Part shown: piece by piece, positions 1 through 9,445 of the stretch
Position numbering within the stretch: the stretch's first letter is position 1
How the letters are laid out: the number at the start of each line of letters is the position of its first letter
Assembly (NCBI GenBank): GCA_001598975.1
Contig: BBXU01000403.1
Location: forward strand, 1-11,708
Reading direction: 5' to 3'
DNA: 11,708 nucleotides
Source: Parachlorella kessleri
Lineage: Eukaryota > Chlorophyta > Trebouxiophyceae > Chlorellales > Chlorellaceae
Position numbers and translations under genes: made by a program
The notes under the pieces: model-generated
Databases searched by the model: none
Seen by the model: only the letters and a program-made list of their open reading frames with translations
Told to the model about the DNA's origin: nothing

Positions 1-448
1 GGGGGGGGCGCGGGCGCGCGCGGCCTGCAGAAAGTGGGACTGCATACTTCCCCGGGTGGCATGTAACACGCATGGTTTTAGCAGCTCATGCAGGTGGCTA
101 GAGCTAGTTTGCACCAAGGCCTGGGTGCTATTTGCTGATTGCTGGTACCGCCGGCTTGGGATGGTCCTGCGTGCAACGCTTGGCGAGGCTGAGGAGCGCA
201 CGCGTCGGCTGGGCTAGTGTGAAGGATGCGGGCTGCAGGAGCGGTACTGACCGGATGGTTGGGTGTGTGCTTTCTTACTTCTCTGAATTGGTGGGTGTGC
301 GGACACTGGTCGGCCTGCTGCACTGTTGTCTCCACATCGTGCCAACAAGCTGGTCTGCACTGCGAGTGAGCGAGCAAGTGAGGAGCTGGCCACCCCCACC
401 GCCACCCCCTCGGGCCCTTTCTCACCTTCCGCTTTCCTTGCGCTGCAG
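1..448 (+). other. XRN intron upstream of the first visible exon; 5' edge of window
   Basis: No stretch here reads as part of an XRN protein in any frame. The segment ends with a pyrimidine-rich tract and a CTGCAG acceptor at 443-448, directly before an exon that starts in phase 0. The simplest reading is that it is the 3' part of an intron whose upstream exon lies outside the window. The first bases are a run of eight G followed by GC-rich sequence, as expected where an assembly stopped. Open frames on both strands here show no recognisable protein. Confidence 0.7.
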
Positions 449-3400
449 GAGAAGTTTGGCGTGCCTGCCGGGGCGAAGCAGGAGGCCATCATCAGCGACC
501 TGGTGAAGGCGTATGTGGAGGGGCTGTGCTGGGTGATGCGCTACTACTACGACGGCGTGGCCTCCTGGACCTGGTTCTACCCATTCCACTACGCTCCCTT
601 CGCCTCCGGTGAGCATGCCGCCCGCGGGCTGCGGCTGCGCCGTTGCTGCTACGGTGGCGGCTGCCCTGGCTTTGTTGGCAGTCACAGCAGTTGGGGTTTA
701 TGTTGCTGTGGCGGGAGGCCGCCACTTCTCCCCTCCCCCTGTAACGCCGGGCTTGGTTGCAAGCACATGGGGTGCAAGTCGTTGCGGCCATGCAGTTCTT
801 GCGCTGCAATTGTACAGGGAAGCTGGGAGCCGTGGATGGCAGGGCCCGCGGTAGTTTGCCCCGTGCTGATTGTTCAAGTTATGCTAACCCAAGTACAAGC
901 ATACCTGCCCTGCCCTTCTCGCGCCTCTCTCCTCCTCAGCACTCAGTCAAAGCTGACCGGCTGGCCCGCGCCCGTGTGTGTGTGCCGCAGACATGCACGG
1001 CATCGGCAGCCTGAGCATCGAGTTTGACCTGGGCGAGCCGTTCAAGCCCTTTGACCAGCTGATGGGCGTGCTGCCCGCCGCCTCAGCACATGCGCTGCCC
1101 AAGGCCTACCAGCGCCTGTTCACCGCGTGCGACTCACCTATTTTGGACTTCTACCCCAAGCACTTCGCCGTGGACATGAACGGCAAGCGCTTTGCGTGGC
1201 AGGTGAGGCGCGGGCCGCACCGGGCGGCGGGGGCAGGGGCGGCGGCGAGGGTGTGTCATGCGGTGGCCGGGCTATGGGGACCGAGGGGGGCAGGGGTTTG
1301 ATAGACTGGGGTTGTATGTGGGTTGTGCTATGAGCGGCACTGCTCGTGTGATCTGCAGAATTGGCTGCCCATGCCAGTCTATTCGGCGCCGGCTTGTTTC
1401 TTTGGGCAACCATGGGAGTTTTTGTGAGGTGTTCCCTAGGGACATAGGCTTGGTGCTTGTTGGTGAGGGGCCAGGCGCCCGCACGCTTGTGACCGCCAGG
1501 CAAGAGGTCACCCTTGCGCTTCTGGCTGCCGGCCTTGGCGTGCAGGGCGTGGCGCTGCTGCCATTCATTGATGAGGGGCGCCTGCTGAAGGCCACGCGGG
1601 AGCTGGAGCACACGCTGACTGAGGAGGAGCGATACAGGTGGGTGTGTGAGGTGGGGGGGGGGGGTGGGGGGGGGGGTGTTAGTGAGGCCTTGTGTGTGTG
1701 GTAGTGTGGGTGGGGTGGGTGGGGGGGCCGGGCCCGCTGTAAGGCGTGAGCGGCTGTAAGGCCCAGCCGTGGCCTTAGGAAGCATGCCCAGTGTGGCATG
1801 AAAGGGCGCACCGTGGGTGCGTGCGTGTGTGTGTTGGTGTTGATTGCACCGGCTAGCAGGTGGGGTCCGCCATGTTGCGCATGAGGATGCGTACGTGTGC
1901 CCCTGCCTGGCTCTCGCGCAACATCACACTGGCAATAGGCAGTTTCTCCCCCTCCTTCCTGGCTGGCACCACGCCCAGCAGACTCACCGCCAGCAGCAAC
2001 CCCGCCCCATCCGCCGCACATGGAGCCCACCGCTGCCGCGCAAGGTGCCCTCTGCTCGCAGGAACTCGCGGCGGCTGGAGCTGATGTACATTGCCGGCAG
2101 CCACGCGCTGGCGCCAGAGGTGTATGAGCTGGCAGAGGCGGTGGCAGACAAGCCTGACCGGGACGACGCGGCGCGGCTGGCGGCCATGAGGGAGCTGGAC
2201 GTGGAGGTAGGCGGGGCCGTGGGGGGAAAGGCTTTATCTGGGCACGTAACCGCGGTGGATGGCTGTTGGTAGGTGTGGTGTGTAACAGAGGAGGGGTGGT
2301 GTGGAGGTGGCGCAGCAAGGTGGTGCTGCTGGTGGGGGATAGCATGTCGAAATTCTTGTAGCGTGCAGTCGAGTGTCGTGCGCTTGCCACATGCGGTCTC
2401 AACTGTTCTGGGAGCCAAGGTTGCGAACCCTGTAGAAGCGATAGGTGCACCAGTCTTGGCAAGTGTGTCAGAGACGTGTAGCCGCCAGCCCATGCCTGCC
2501 CTCCCACCCAACCGGGCCCCCTGACCAGTGAGCCCCCACAGCAGTCGGTCCGGGCTCTGCCTGGGAACGAGTGCACTGTACCCGGTATGGTGTCCAACGC
2601 GTCACCTCACCCGCCCGCCTGCCAATCCTACCCCCCCCCCCCCCCCCTCTTCCTGAGCACAGGCCTCCGAGGGCATGGCTGGGTTCATCGCGCCCCCTGC
2701 GGGCGAGCCGTGCCCCGCCGTGGTGCCCGCCCCCTTTGAGTCCCTGGGTGACGACATCACCTCCAACTCCGTGGTCTGCTGCGTCTACAAGCTGCCCCAG
2801 CACACACCCCACCTGACGCACCTGCTACCTGGCGCGGTGGAGGAGGTGCGTGTGAGGCACCTGTTAAGTGCCCTGTTATGTGCTATGTTACAATGTGCTA
2901 GGCTAGCTGTTTTTGCGTGGGGCTTGTGTTGTTTGTGGGGTGCGGGGTTCGGGGGAGCTAAGTGCAGCCAGCCTGGGAGTGCGCCTCCCGCAGGCTGGCC
3001 GGGCCCAGGCTTGCCGCGGGTGGGAGGCTTGAGCAGTTGTCAGCCTAGCTATTGGTATCCTCCCTGCGTTGCCAGGGAGACTGCAGAAGGCTACCTGCCA
3101 AGCAGCATGGGCAGCCCCGAGTGCTGCTAGGCCCCACATCTGTTCAGCGCAGGACCAGTTTTCCTCTCGCTCTTCTCTGCAGACCTAGCATAGGTCGTTC
3201 GTAGGTCGTTTTTGCAAGGCCTGTTCTGTGCGTGCGTGCAGGACCCGGTGGTGAATGATCAGGACGTGCCCGAGCAGAAGCCGCTGTGGCACGAGGACAC
3301 CCGCGGCCGCGGACGCGGCGGCGGCGGCGGGCCTCCGCCTCCCGCCATGCTGGGCGCCGCAGCGCACCGCATGATCCACCACGGCATCGGGGGCGGTCGC

Positions 3401-4066
3401 GGCGGGGGCGCACCAGGCTACCCAGGCGCTGGGGTTATGCAGCCTGGGCTGCGTCCCCAGGGAGGGGGCTATGCGGTGGCCCAGCAGCAGGCCGGCTATG
3501 TGGCTGTGCAGTATGGGGGCGGGGCTCCTCAGCTGTATGCCGCAGGACAGCAGTACATGGCAGCGGCTGCACCGCAGCCGTATGGGCAGCACTCCCAGCA
3601 GCACGTGCCGTTCGGGCAGGGGAGGGGCTTCCAGCAGCCGGCGCAGCCGCAGCAGCAGTTTGGCGGGTATCAGTACCCCCAGCAGGCGCAGCAGCAGCAG
3701 GTGGTGTACCAGCAAGCGGCGCCCCAGCGGGTGAAGTTTGGGCGCGGGGCGGGGTTTGCGCCACAGCAGCAGTACCAGGCGGCGCAGCAGTACCAGCAGG
3801 TGGGCGCCCTCAGTGCGGGTGCGCTAGTCTTTGTCCCGGGCCAGCAGTTCGCCCAGCCCATGCCGGGCGCAGTGTATGTTGCTGCCCCCAATGCGCAGGC
3901 GGGGTACTATGTGGCCGCACCCCAGCAGCCGCAGCAGCAAGTGCAATATGGCTATGCTCCGCAGCAGGCACAGCAGCAGCAGCAAGCGGCGCCCTCGTTT
4001 GGGCAGGGCAACCGCTTTGCGGCGCTGCAGCGGCCCGCTAGAAGAGATCCACGTGGTGGCCGCTGA
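449..4066 (+). CDS. XRN: 5'-3' exoribonuclease, XRN2/XRN4 type (C-terminal part, six exons)
   Basis: The exons are 449-608, 991-1202, 1546-1637, 2062-2206, 2663-2845 and 3242-4066, with stop TGA at 4064-4066. All junctions are GT-AG and all phases agree, giving 538 residues. XRN enzymes degrade RNA processively from a 5' monophosphate, in mRNA turnover, rRNA processing or transcription termination. Visible family blocks are [35 protein letters not shown] (split by intron 1), [29 protein letters not shown] (split by intron 2), [12 protein letters not shown] (split by intron 3) and [11 protein letters not shown]. These belong to the C-terminal part of the conserved core. The N-terminal region with the catalytic acidic residues is outside the window. 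The last exon encodes about 274 residues, beginning with an acidic segment and an [10 protein letters not shown] run and continuing as a Gln/Gly/Tyr/Ala-rich tail. The similarity is to the XRN2 group, which includes the nuclear and cytoplasmic plant enzymes. No clear nuclear localisation signal is visible in this part, so the compartment is unresolved. Confidence 0.93.
1653..1676 (+). repeat. Poly-G tract (G12-T-G11) in XRN intron 3
   Basis: A run of twelve G, one T and eleven G lies 15 bases downstream of the 5' splice site at 1638. It is on the sense strand, so the pre-mRNA would carry it, and it could fold as a G-quadruplex. More GGGT-type repeats follow to about 1727. Homopolymers of this kind are also sequencing-error hot spots. 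Confidence 0.9.
2631..2647 (+). repeat. Poly-C tract (C17) forming the polypyrimidine tract of XRN intron 4
   Basis: Seventeen consecutive C, continuing into TCTTCCTGAGCACAG, end at the acceptor AG at 2661-2662. The run therefore appears to serve as the polypyrimidine tract for the exon at 2663. The minus strand is a G17 run. Confidence 0.9.
2967..2999 (+). repeat. Intronic hairpin in XRN intron 5
   Basis: GCCAGCCTG at 2967-2975 and CAGGCTGGC at 2991-2999 are perfect reverse complements (9 bp). Inside them GGAG (2976-2979) can pair with CTCC (2985-2988), leaving a 5-base loop and a two-base bulge. It lies inside the intron at 2846-3241. It is far shorter than a typical algal miRNA precursor, and its function is unknown. 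Confidence 0.6.
3332..4018 (+). repeat. Low-complexity Gly/Gln/Tyr tail of XRN with three FGxGxxF motifs
   Basis: The last XRN exon carries CAG/GCA/GGC-rich codon repeats encoding Gly-rich, then Gln/Tyr/Ala/Pro-rich sequence. Within it FGQGRGF (3611-3631), FGRGAGF (3737-3757) and FGQGNRF (3998-4018) are three copies of one short pattern. The last copy continues as [12 protein letters not shown] just before the C-terminus. The composition is that of an intrinsically disordered, prion-like or RNA-binding tail. The low number of stop codons in CAG-type repeats explains why several other frames are also open here. Confidence 0.75.
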
Positions 4067-4771
4067 ATGTTTGCGAGCTAGGGAGCAGTGCACGGAGTCC
4101 AGGTCCTGACAACAAATGAGACCCGAATTTTAGCGGGCATACATGGCTCGATACCAATACTGACATGACTTGGAAAGGCTGGGTGGCGCTGCCTGACATG
4201 CCTGGTGGTGTGACTAGTAGGCGAGGCCATGCTTTGCTCTCGTGGCTATGCTATTTTTCTGCTGCATGAGCATTCCTGCTTCGAGCGAGCATGATCGCCT
4301 GTCGTAGCCGTCGCAAGTCCATAGGTGGGAGGCATTTGCGGATGCAGTTTAGTTATTCTTTATGAAATGGAAGTACTCGATGCACAGCAGTTGTGGCACA
4401 GAAATGAAACAAACCAAGTGGCAAAGCTCAGTGTAAGCCCATTGTGTGGCGTAAGGCTAGAACTTGCAAACCCTTGCCACCCGTGAAACTGGAAAAGAAG
4501 CACTAAAAAGCCACATCAACAACCACGGCGCCTCCCTCAGGCCACACAAATGGCAAGCACAGCACCCGCCTCACCTAAAATATTTGCAACCGATTCCCAG
4601 CACAGAGCCTAGCCAAAGCACACTCATCTCAACATGCAGGGGTCGGCTTCTACAGGGCACAGGTGCTGCCGTAGTGCTAACGCAGCCCCTCCAGAAACCA
4701 AGCCCCGTGCTTCCATGTCCCACCGCTGCTGCAAGCTCCAGCCTTGACAGCAGCGGCGGGCCAGCAACCCC
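4067..4771. other. Convergent intergenic region / 3' UTRs
   Basis: About 705 bases separate the stop codons of the convergent XRN and RHIP1-like genes. The region should hold both 3' UTRs. Composition drops to more balanced A/T content (for example around 4340-4400 and 4490-4590). I see no coding exon, RNA gene or repeat. A TGTAA occurs on the plus strand at 4432-4436. I found no TGTAA on the minus strand in 4441-4771. Confidence 0.7.
4432..4436 (+). promoter_or_regulatory. Candidate polyadenylation signal TGTAA for XRN
   Basis: This is the only TGTAA I found in the 3' flank of XRN. TGTAA is the usual chlorophyte polyadenylation signal, with cleavage about 10-20 bases downstream. It would imply a 3' UTR of roughly 380 bases. 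Confidence 0.5.
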
Positions 4772-7153
4772 TCACACCCCCTGCTTTGCCAGCCGGATGA
4801 CCATCTTCTCGATCTCCGACCGCTGGCTGTTCGCCACCGACGCGGCCTGCGCCACGTCAGCGCGCAGCTGCAGCGCCGCCTTGCTGGGCAGCTGCCGCAG
4901 GTCCCCCAGCAGCGCTGCATAGAAGCAACCACAGGGTGGAGCCCATGGGGCAGCAAGCAAGGAGCGAGAGCGCACTCAGCAGCTGCCAGCGGTGCCGCAA
5001 TTGCTAGCCTGAGCTGGCCAGTGCTGAGAACACGTTTTCTAGTGTAGCCTATATGCACATCAGAGGAAACGGAGCGTGGGCCTCACGGTCCTTCAGCAGA
5101 ACCAAAACAGGCGCACCCTACTTTAACCTTTCCTGTCATAGCTCGGACGCGAGCTACCAGAACCGCACGCTGCGCACAGTAGCATGACCCAGTGAAAGCA
5201 GCGAGTCCCCCTACCAGTACGACCTGCTGGTGCCAAGCAACCTTGCAGCACTCACACCTGCCAGCCTAAGCCCTGGCACGCAGCCATCGCTCACCTCGTG
5301 CCGTCTTCTCGCTGCTGTGCACCCGCCCCGACAGCCGCTGCAGCTCCGATGCTGTCTGACGCAGCTTGGACAGCCCGCGCTGGTACTCCTCTTGTGCCAA
5401 CGCCAGCCGCTCCTGCACGGAACTCGCCTCCAGAGGATGGGGAAAGAGCCGAGCCAACACGAGTGCAGTCCCTACCATCGGCCATCTTCCAATATGCAAG
5501 CAGTGCTGCTTCTCTACGCTGCTGCCACCGACCTGGAGTGAGCGGAGTGCAACGTGAGCAACATCCAAGAGCACTGCCTGGCTGGCTGGCTGCCCCCAGC
5601 ACTTGGTCTCACCTGCAGCTTCTGCAGCTCCTTGTGCTGCCCTTCCAGCTTGTCAGCTAGCGAAGTGGCGCGCAGCTCCGAGGACTTGTAGATGGCCTGC
5701 ACCACGCAGGGGCCACCAGGCAAGACCAGCCGAACTTGCGATGCTTCGTGCGCTTCCATGTGCAGGCTGGAAGGCAGGTTTCTGGTGTGTGACGGGGGCT
5801 CTCGTACAGCGATTCGATGCAAAAGCATACTGCACCTATCGATCCTTGCCTGAGTATATAGCATAGAAGAACCACTCCCTTGCCAATGGAACCTGGGCCT
5901 GTCCTCTTGGGGTGCAGGAGGGTGACATGTGAACGCCGGCTACCCTTCACAGCTATCCCCCAGGCCGCACGCACTGCCTCTCACCGACACCGGGCGGGCC
6001 ATTCCTCACACCCACCTCCTCGCTTCGCAGGCGGCCTATTGTATTGCGCAGCAGGAACCGCCGGGGCCCCGGCAGCACAACAGCCGCTAGAACAGCAGCA
6101 GCTGCCAGCGACTCATTCTGATGCTCCACAATGAAGTTCACGCCCTCTGCAGCAGCGCACACAACCTAGTGCCCTGCATATGTGGCTGCTCATGCCCTCA
6201 CTGGCACACTGGCCCTTCAACTCGTATGACCCAGGTACCGTTTCACGAATGTTGGTGATGCTAACTGACGCGGCCGGCACCCGCCCAACTGCTGTCTATC
6301 CTTTTGCTGTCAAACGCATTCTTTAGTATTGGTTTCCTCATATCTAACCGGCACCCTCAACCAGCGGGGCAGGGGAGGTTGGCTGGCAGCTTCCAGTGGC
6401 TGCCACACCAAGCTGACTTCAACCTTCCCTACCTCTCAACTTCGAGATAGTTACTTCTTCCGTCTGCTCAAGGTGTGCTTTCCCAACCCCATACACATCC
6501 TGCAGGTGTTCCATCATGTGTGGTGTTAGAGGGGCCTGCTGCAGGGCCACCCTGCTTAGCTTAGCTACCAGCCAGTGTGAACACACACCTGCAGGTCCAG
6601 CAAATCTAACCTAGCAAGCTCCGATAGCAGGGAGCTTCCACACCCGCTGCAAATGCATTCATGCCTTGTCTGACGCTTTATGGCCTGCTCTACTCCCCTT
6701 TGCTGGCACGCACCTGCGCCTGGGAGTAGGCCTTGTCTGCCTCCTCCACCACCACTTTCCTGGTGCTGCGGACCGCCCCAGACAAGGTGCTAATCCCAGC
6801 GTCTATGGCACTTGTTGCCTTGTCAGACACGTCCTTCAACGTGTCGCTCCACAGCTTCTCTGCACCAGCAGTAGAGTTTGTGCACCTAGGTGAAGACAGC
6901 CAGTTGGAGGCAACACCTTCCCTTGTCGGCGTTGGCCTCGATCTAGAACTGACGAGTCTTTCAGGTGCTAATATTCGAGAAAGGCCCACCAGTGCTGCCG
7001 GCTTTGTCTTCACTGGCACCCATGGAGGAGCCCTGCTAAACCCGTGCCTCTCACTACAGATAGGGCTTGGTATTGAATCGGATGGATTGAAAACTACAGC
7101 TGCTCAGGATTAGAGGCCTGCGTGAGTTGAGCGTCACTGGCGGGCATAGGCAT
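4772..7153 (-). CDS. RHIP1: RHIP1-like protein: one membrane segment plus C-terminal coiled coil
   Basis: Exons in transcript order are 7153-7098 (tentative), 7032-6714 (5' part tentative), 6499-6433, 6146-6016, 5696-5613, 5412-5295 and 4914-4772. The phases join exactly to give 305 residues. Model residues 70-147 are a helical, charged region (KDVSDKATSAIDAG). Residues 161-172 are hydrophobic (LAAAAVLAAVVL) and are followed by PGPRRFLLRNTIGRLRSEE. Residues 192-305 form a long charged helix, with a QRGLSKLRQ block and a late LRQLPSKAAL block. The order of membrane helix, PGxRRFL, SEE and coiled coil matches my knowledge of plant RHIP1, a plant-lineage protein reported to bind RGS1 and hexokinase 1. 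The identity rests on memory of the family. The first exon uses a short 65-base intron, unlike the other introns of 200-380 bases, so the first exon or two may be wrong. An ATG also lies at 7147. The biochemical function is not established. Confidence 0.65.
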
Positions 7154-7385
7154 CTAGGAGATACCAACGAGATACCGTCCCATCAAAGGTCTTTGCCCGT
7201 TTGAGAGTTATTAATAGCGCCGGTACCGTTGTCAACCATCCCACCCTTTGGCATCCCAAACGACGGGCAGCACCAACCTGGCCACCAAGCAGTGCTGGCC
7301 ATCCAGACTCCTGATCAGTAGGCAGTACAGAACCAGGAAAGCCCAGCAGTCAACCCTTCGACGCACTGAGGCTGCAACTCGGAGT
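7154..7385. promoter_or_regulatory. Divergent upstream region between the RHIP1-like and HAD genes
   Basis: About 230 bases lie between the proposed ATG of the minus-strand gene (7153) and the HAD ATG (7386). It must hold both 5' UTRs and probably a shared promoter. It contains no ATG on the plus strand. Visible elements are two GAGATACC direct repeats (7158-7165 and 7169-7176), an AT-rich patch TTATTAATA (7208-7216) and the palindrome CGGTACCG (7221-7228). No clear TATA box at a fixed distance was recognised. Confidence 0.6.
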
Positions 7386-9231
7386 ATGACAACACTGATT
7401 AGCTTTGGTAAGTTTCGGACGACGCCTGACCTGAGGGAGTTATGCATGTCACTCTGCAGCCCTAGCAAGCACCCTATGTCAGCCCTAGTACTGCAGGCTA
7501 GGGCCCACTGTGAAAGGTCCACCATCCCTCAGCACATGCGCTGGTCCCTACTCCCTGTGCTGTGACGCGCAGATGTGGATGGAACGTTGATACATAGCGT
7601 TGGCGAGCATGCCAACAGGCTCCACAAGGAGGCCTTCACCGCCGCGTTCAAACAGGTTTTCAACTTTAATACGTCCATTGACGTCATCCAGCACCATGGC
7701 AGCACAGACCCGCTCATTCTCATTAAAGTGCTTACAGATGCACATGGCATAGACAAGGACCAGGTGGGTTGGAGGAGCTGACCTGACTCTGGGTGCAATC
7801 AAACCTGTGCCAGTCAGGAGCCAGGAAGCATGCCCAGGGACTGCTGCTTCGTCTCGCCTCAGCTGTTGTACCATCTTCCAACAGAACTCTTTGCTTTTGT
7901 GCTCTTGCAGCAGGTCCCTGTGACTGACAGTCATTGCTTACAGGGTACAGGACATGCTTGCTGCAGGCAATGGCGAAGCTGCCTGAGATGCAGCAAGCCA
8001 TGGTGGACTACTATGTTGCACAGCGGGACCGCGCGGGGCAGGGCCTGGAGCTGCTGCCAGGCGTGAAGGAACTGCTGCTGGCACTCAAGGTCAGACCAAT
8101 TAGGCGTTGAGCGAGTTATAGACAGAACCCCCTCGTTGGCGCCAGCGTTATGATCATCAGTACAGGTAGCAGCGCCGGCAGAATGCACCAGCAAACCGGC
8201 TGATGGGTTGAATCTCTCCACTTGGGCCCACAGAGAATGTTGTCCAACCTGACATGCCCGCCCTGGCCTGTGGGTTCAGGAGCGTGGTGACGTGGCTGTC
8301 TGCCTGGTGACTGGCAACATGGAGCCCATTGGGTGGACGAAGATGGAGGCGCTGGGCATCAAGCACCTCTTCACAGAACCCTTCTTTGGCGGCTTTGGCA
8401 GGTGGGTGTGACCCGGGCGTCCCAGCGCTGCCGGCTGTGCTCTTGCACTTGGAGCTTTGCGATTGAAGTGGAGCTTGAACTGCTGGCTTCTGCAGGCTTG
8501 CTGGGCATGCACATGTTCATGAGGCCTGTTGTTGTTTAAATGAAAGCGCACAGGCCCTCCAGCTTGCTTTAGTCAGGCTGGGCTCTTGTCTGGCTTGCAG
8601 TGATTTCTGCAGCGGCAACACAGAGCAGAGCTGGAAGGACCGTGCTGAGCTTGTGCGGATAGCAGCAAAGCGTGCAGAGGAAAACCTTTCAGGTGGGTGC
8701 CCTTGTCCTGATGCCCCATATGAGTTAGGGCAGCCGACTCAGGACTCACATCATCCGCTGAGGCGTGGCTGCTATGGTAGCGGCCCATGTAGGGCTCAGT
8801 GTGCACTGCAGCGAATACAGACAATCGACTTTGGTCAACAGGTTCATTGCGGGGTCAGCATGTGTGAATATCTGTTCGGCCCCTTCTGACAGCTGTATGC
8901 TGAACAAGCAGGACTGGCACCACCCACCTCCCCCACACCACGCTGCTACCACAGCTACAGCCTTGGCATGCGCGCTGCAGAATTTGCACATTACCCAGCC
9001 ACACTTAAACCTCGTCATGGGCCAGCCTGTGCAGGTGGCTTGAGAGCCCGCTTCCACGTGGGTGATGCCCCCATGGACGTGTCAGCTGCCGAGGCGGCGG
9101 GGGCGCAGGCCGTCGGAGTAACGACAGGCATCTACACCCGGCAGGAGTTGGCACAGGCGGGGCAGAGCGTGGTGGTGCTGGATGGGCTGCAGGACTTGCA
9201 AAGCATCTTTGAGGTGTTCAATCTCAGCTAG
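7386..9231 (+). CDS. HAD-superfamily hydrolase (phosphoglycolate phosphatase-like)
   Basis: The exons are 7386-7407, 7573-7763, 7967-8089, 8280-8401, 8601-8692 and 9035-9231, all GT-AG, joining in phase to 248 residues with stop TAG. HAD phosphatases remove phosphate from small molecules through an aspartyl-phosphate intermediate. Motif I is FDVDGTLIHS, with nucleophile Asp8 and acid/base Asp10. The first Asp codon is split by intron 1, after a strong GTAAGT donor. An alpha-helical C1-type cap follows, including HHGSTDPLILIKVL. Motif II is VCLVTGN with Thr123. Motif IV is VGDAPMD (193-198), which holds Mg2+. No KP-type motif III is visible; Lys165 in SWKDRAELV or another basic residue may take its place. 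The ATG at 7386 has A at -3 and is the first ATG in the upstream region. The frame is open upstream to 7218 without ATG, so an extra 5' exon with a transit peptide cannot be excluded. The substrate is unknown. Confidence 0.92.
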
Positions 9232-9295
9232 GTGCGCCTGTGCGTCATTGTGAGGCTGCTTGCACTGCGATATTGCCTCTTTGTTTGGTGTCCAT

Positions 9296-9300
9296 TGTAA
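9296..9300 (+). promoter_or_regulatory. Candidate polyadenylation signal TGTAA for the HAD gene
   Basis: TGTAA occurs 65 bases after the HAD stop codon. This matches the chlorophyte polyadenylation signal and implies a short 3' UTR of about 80-90 bases. Confidence 0.5.
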
Positions 9301-9445
9301 GGCACAACCCAGGACAGGTAGGCTCGGTGATTGGGGGTGTGCAACCAAGGGACATGAATATTCTTTCCAGAATGCACCCCAGTTCTTCTTAATAATGTGT
9401 TGCCAGTCTTCGGTTAGTGGTATCGTTGTGCGGTTACTCATTTCT

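Noticed and set aside
1272..2597. A 441-codon open frame on the minus strand
   Set aside because: It runs antisense across XRN exons and introns and is Pro/His/Thr-rich because of the G-rich sense strand. It shows no recognisable protein, while the plus strand has a well-supported spliced gene.
3185..3764. Long alternative open frames on both strands opposite the XRN tail
   Set aside because: CAG/GCA/GGC repeats contain few stops in any frame. Only the frame joined to the XRN core by splicing has support.
6590..6650. Extra minus-strand exon candidate between the RHIP1-like exons at 6499 and 6714
   Set aside because: With the phase imposed by the upstream exon it runs into a stop codon. A direct 6714 to 6499 junction joins in phase.
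7926..7966. Earlier acceptor (TTACAG) for HAD exon 3 near 7943
   Set aside because: It puts the following conserved segment (AMAKLPEMQQAMVDYY) in the wrong frame. The acceptor at 7966 keeps phase 0.
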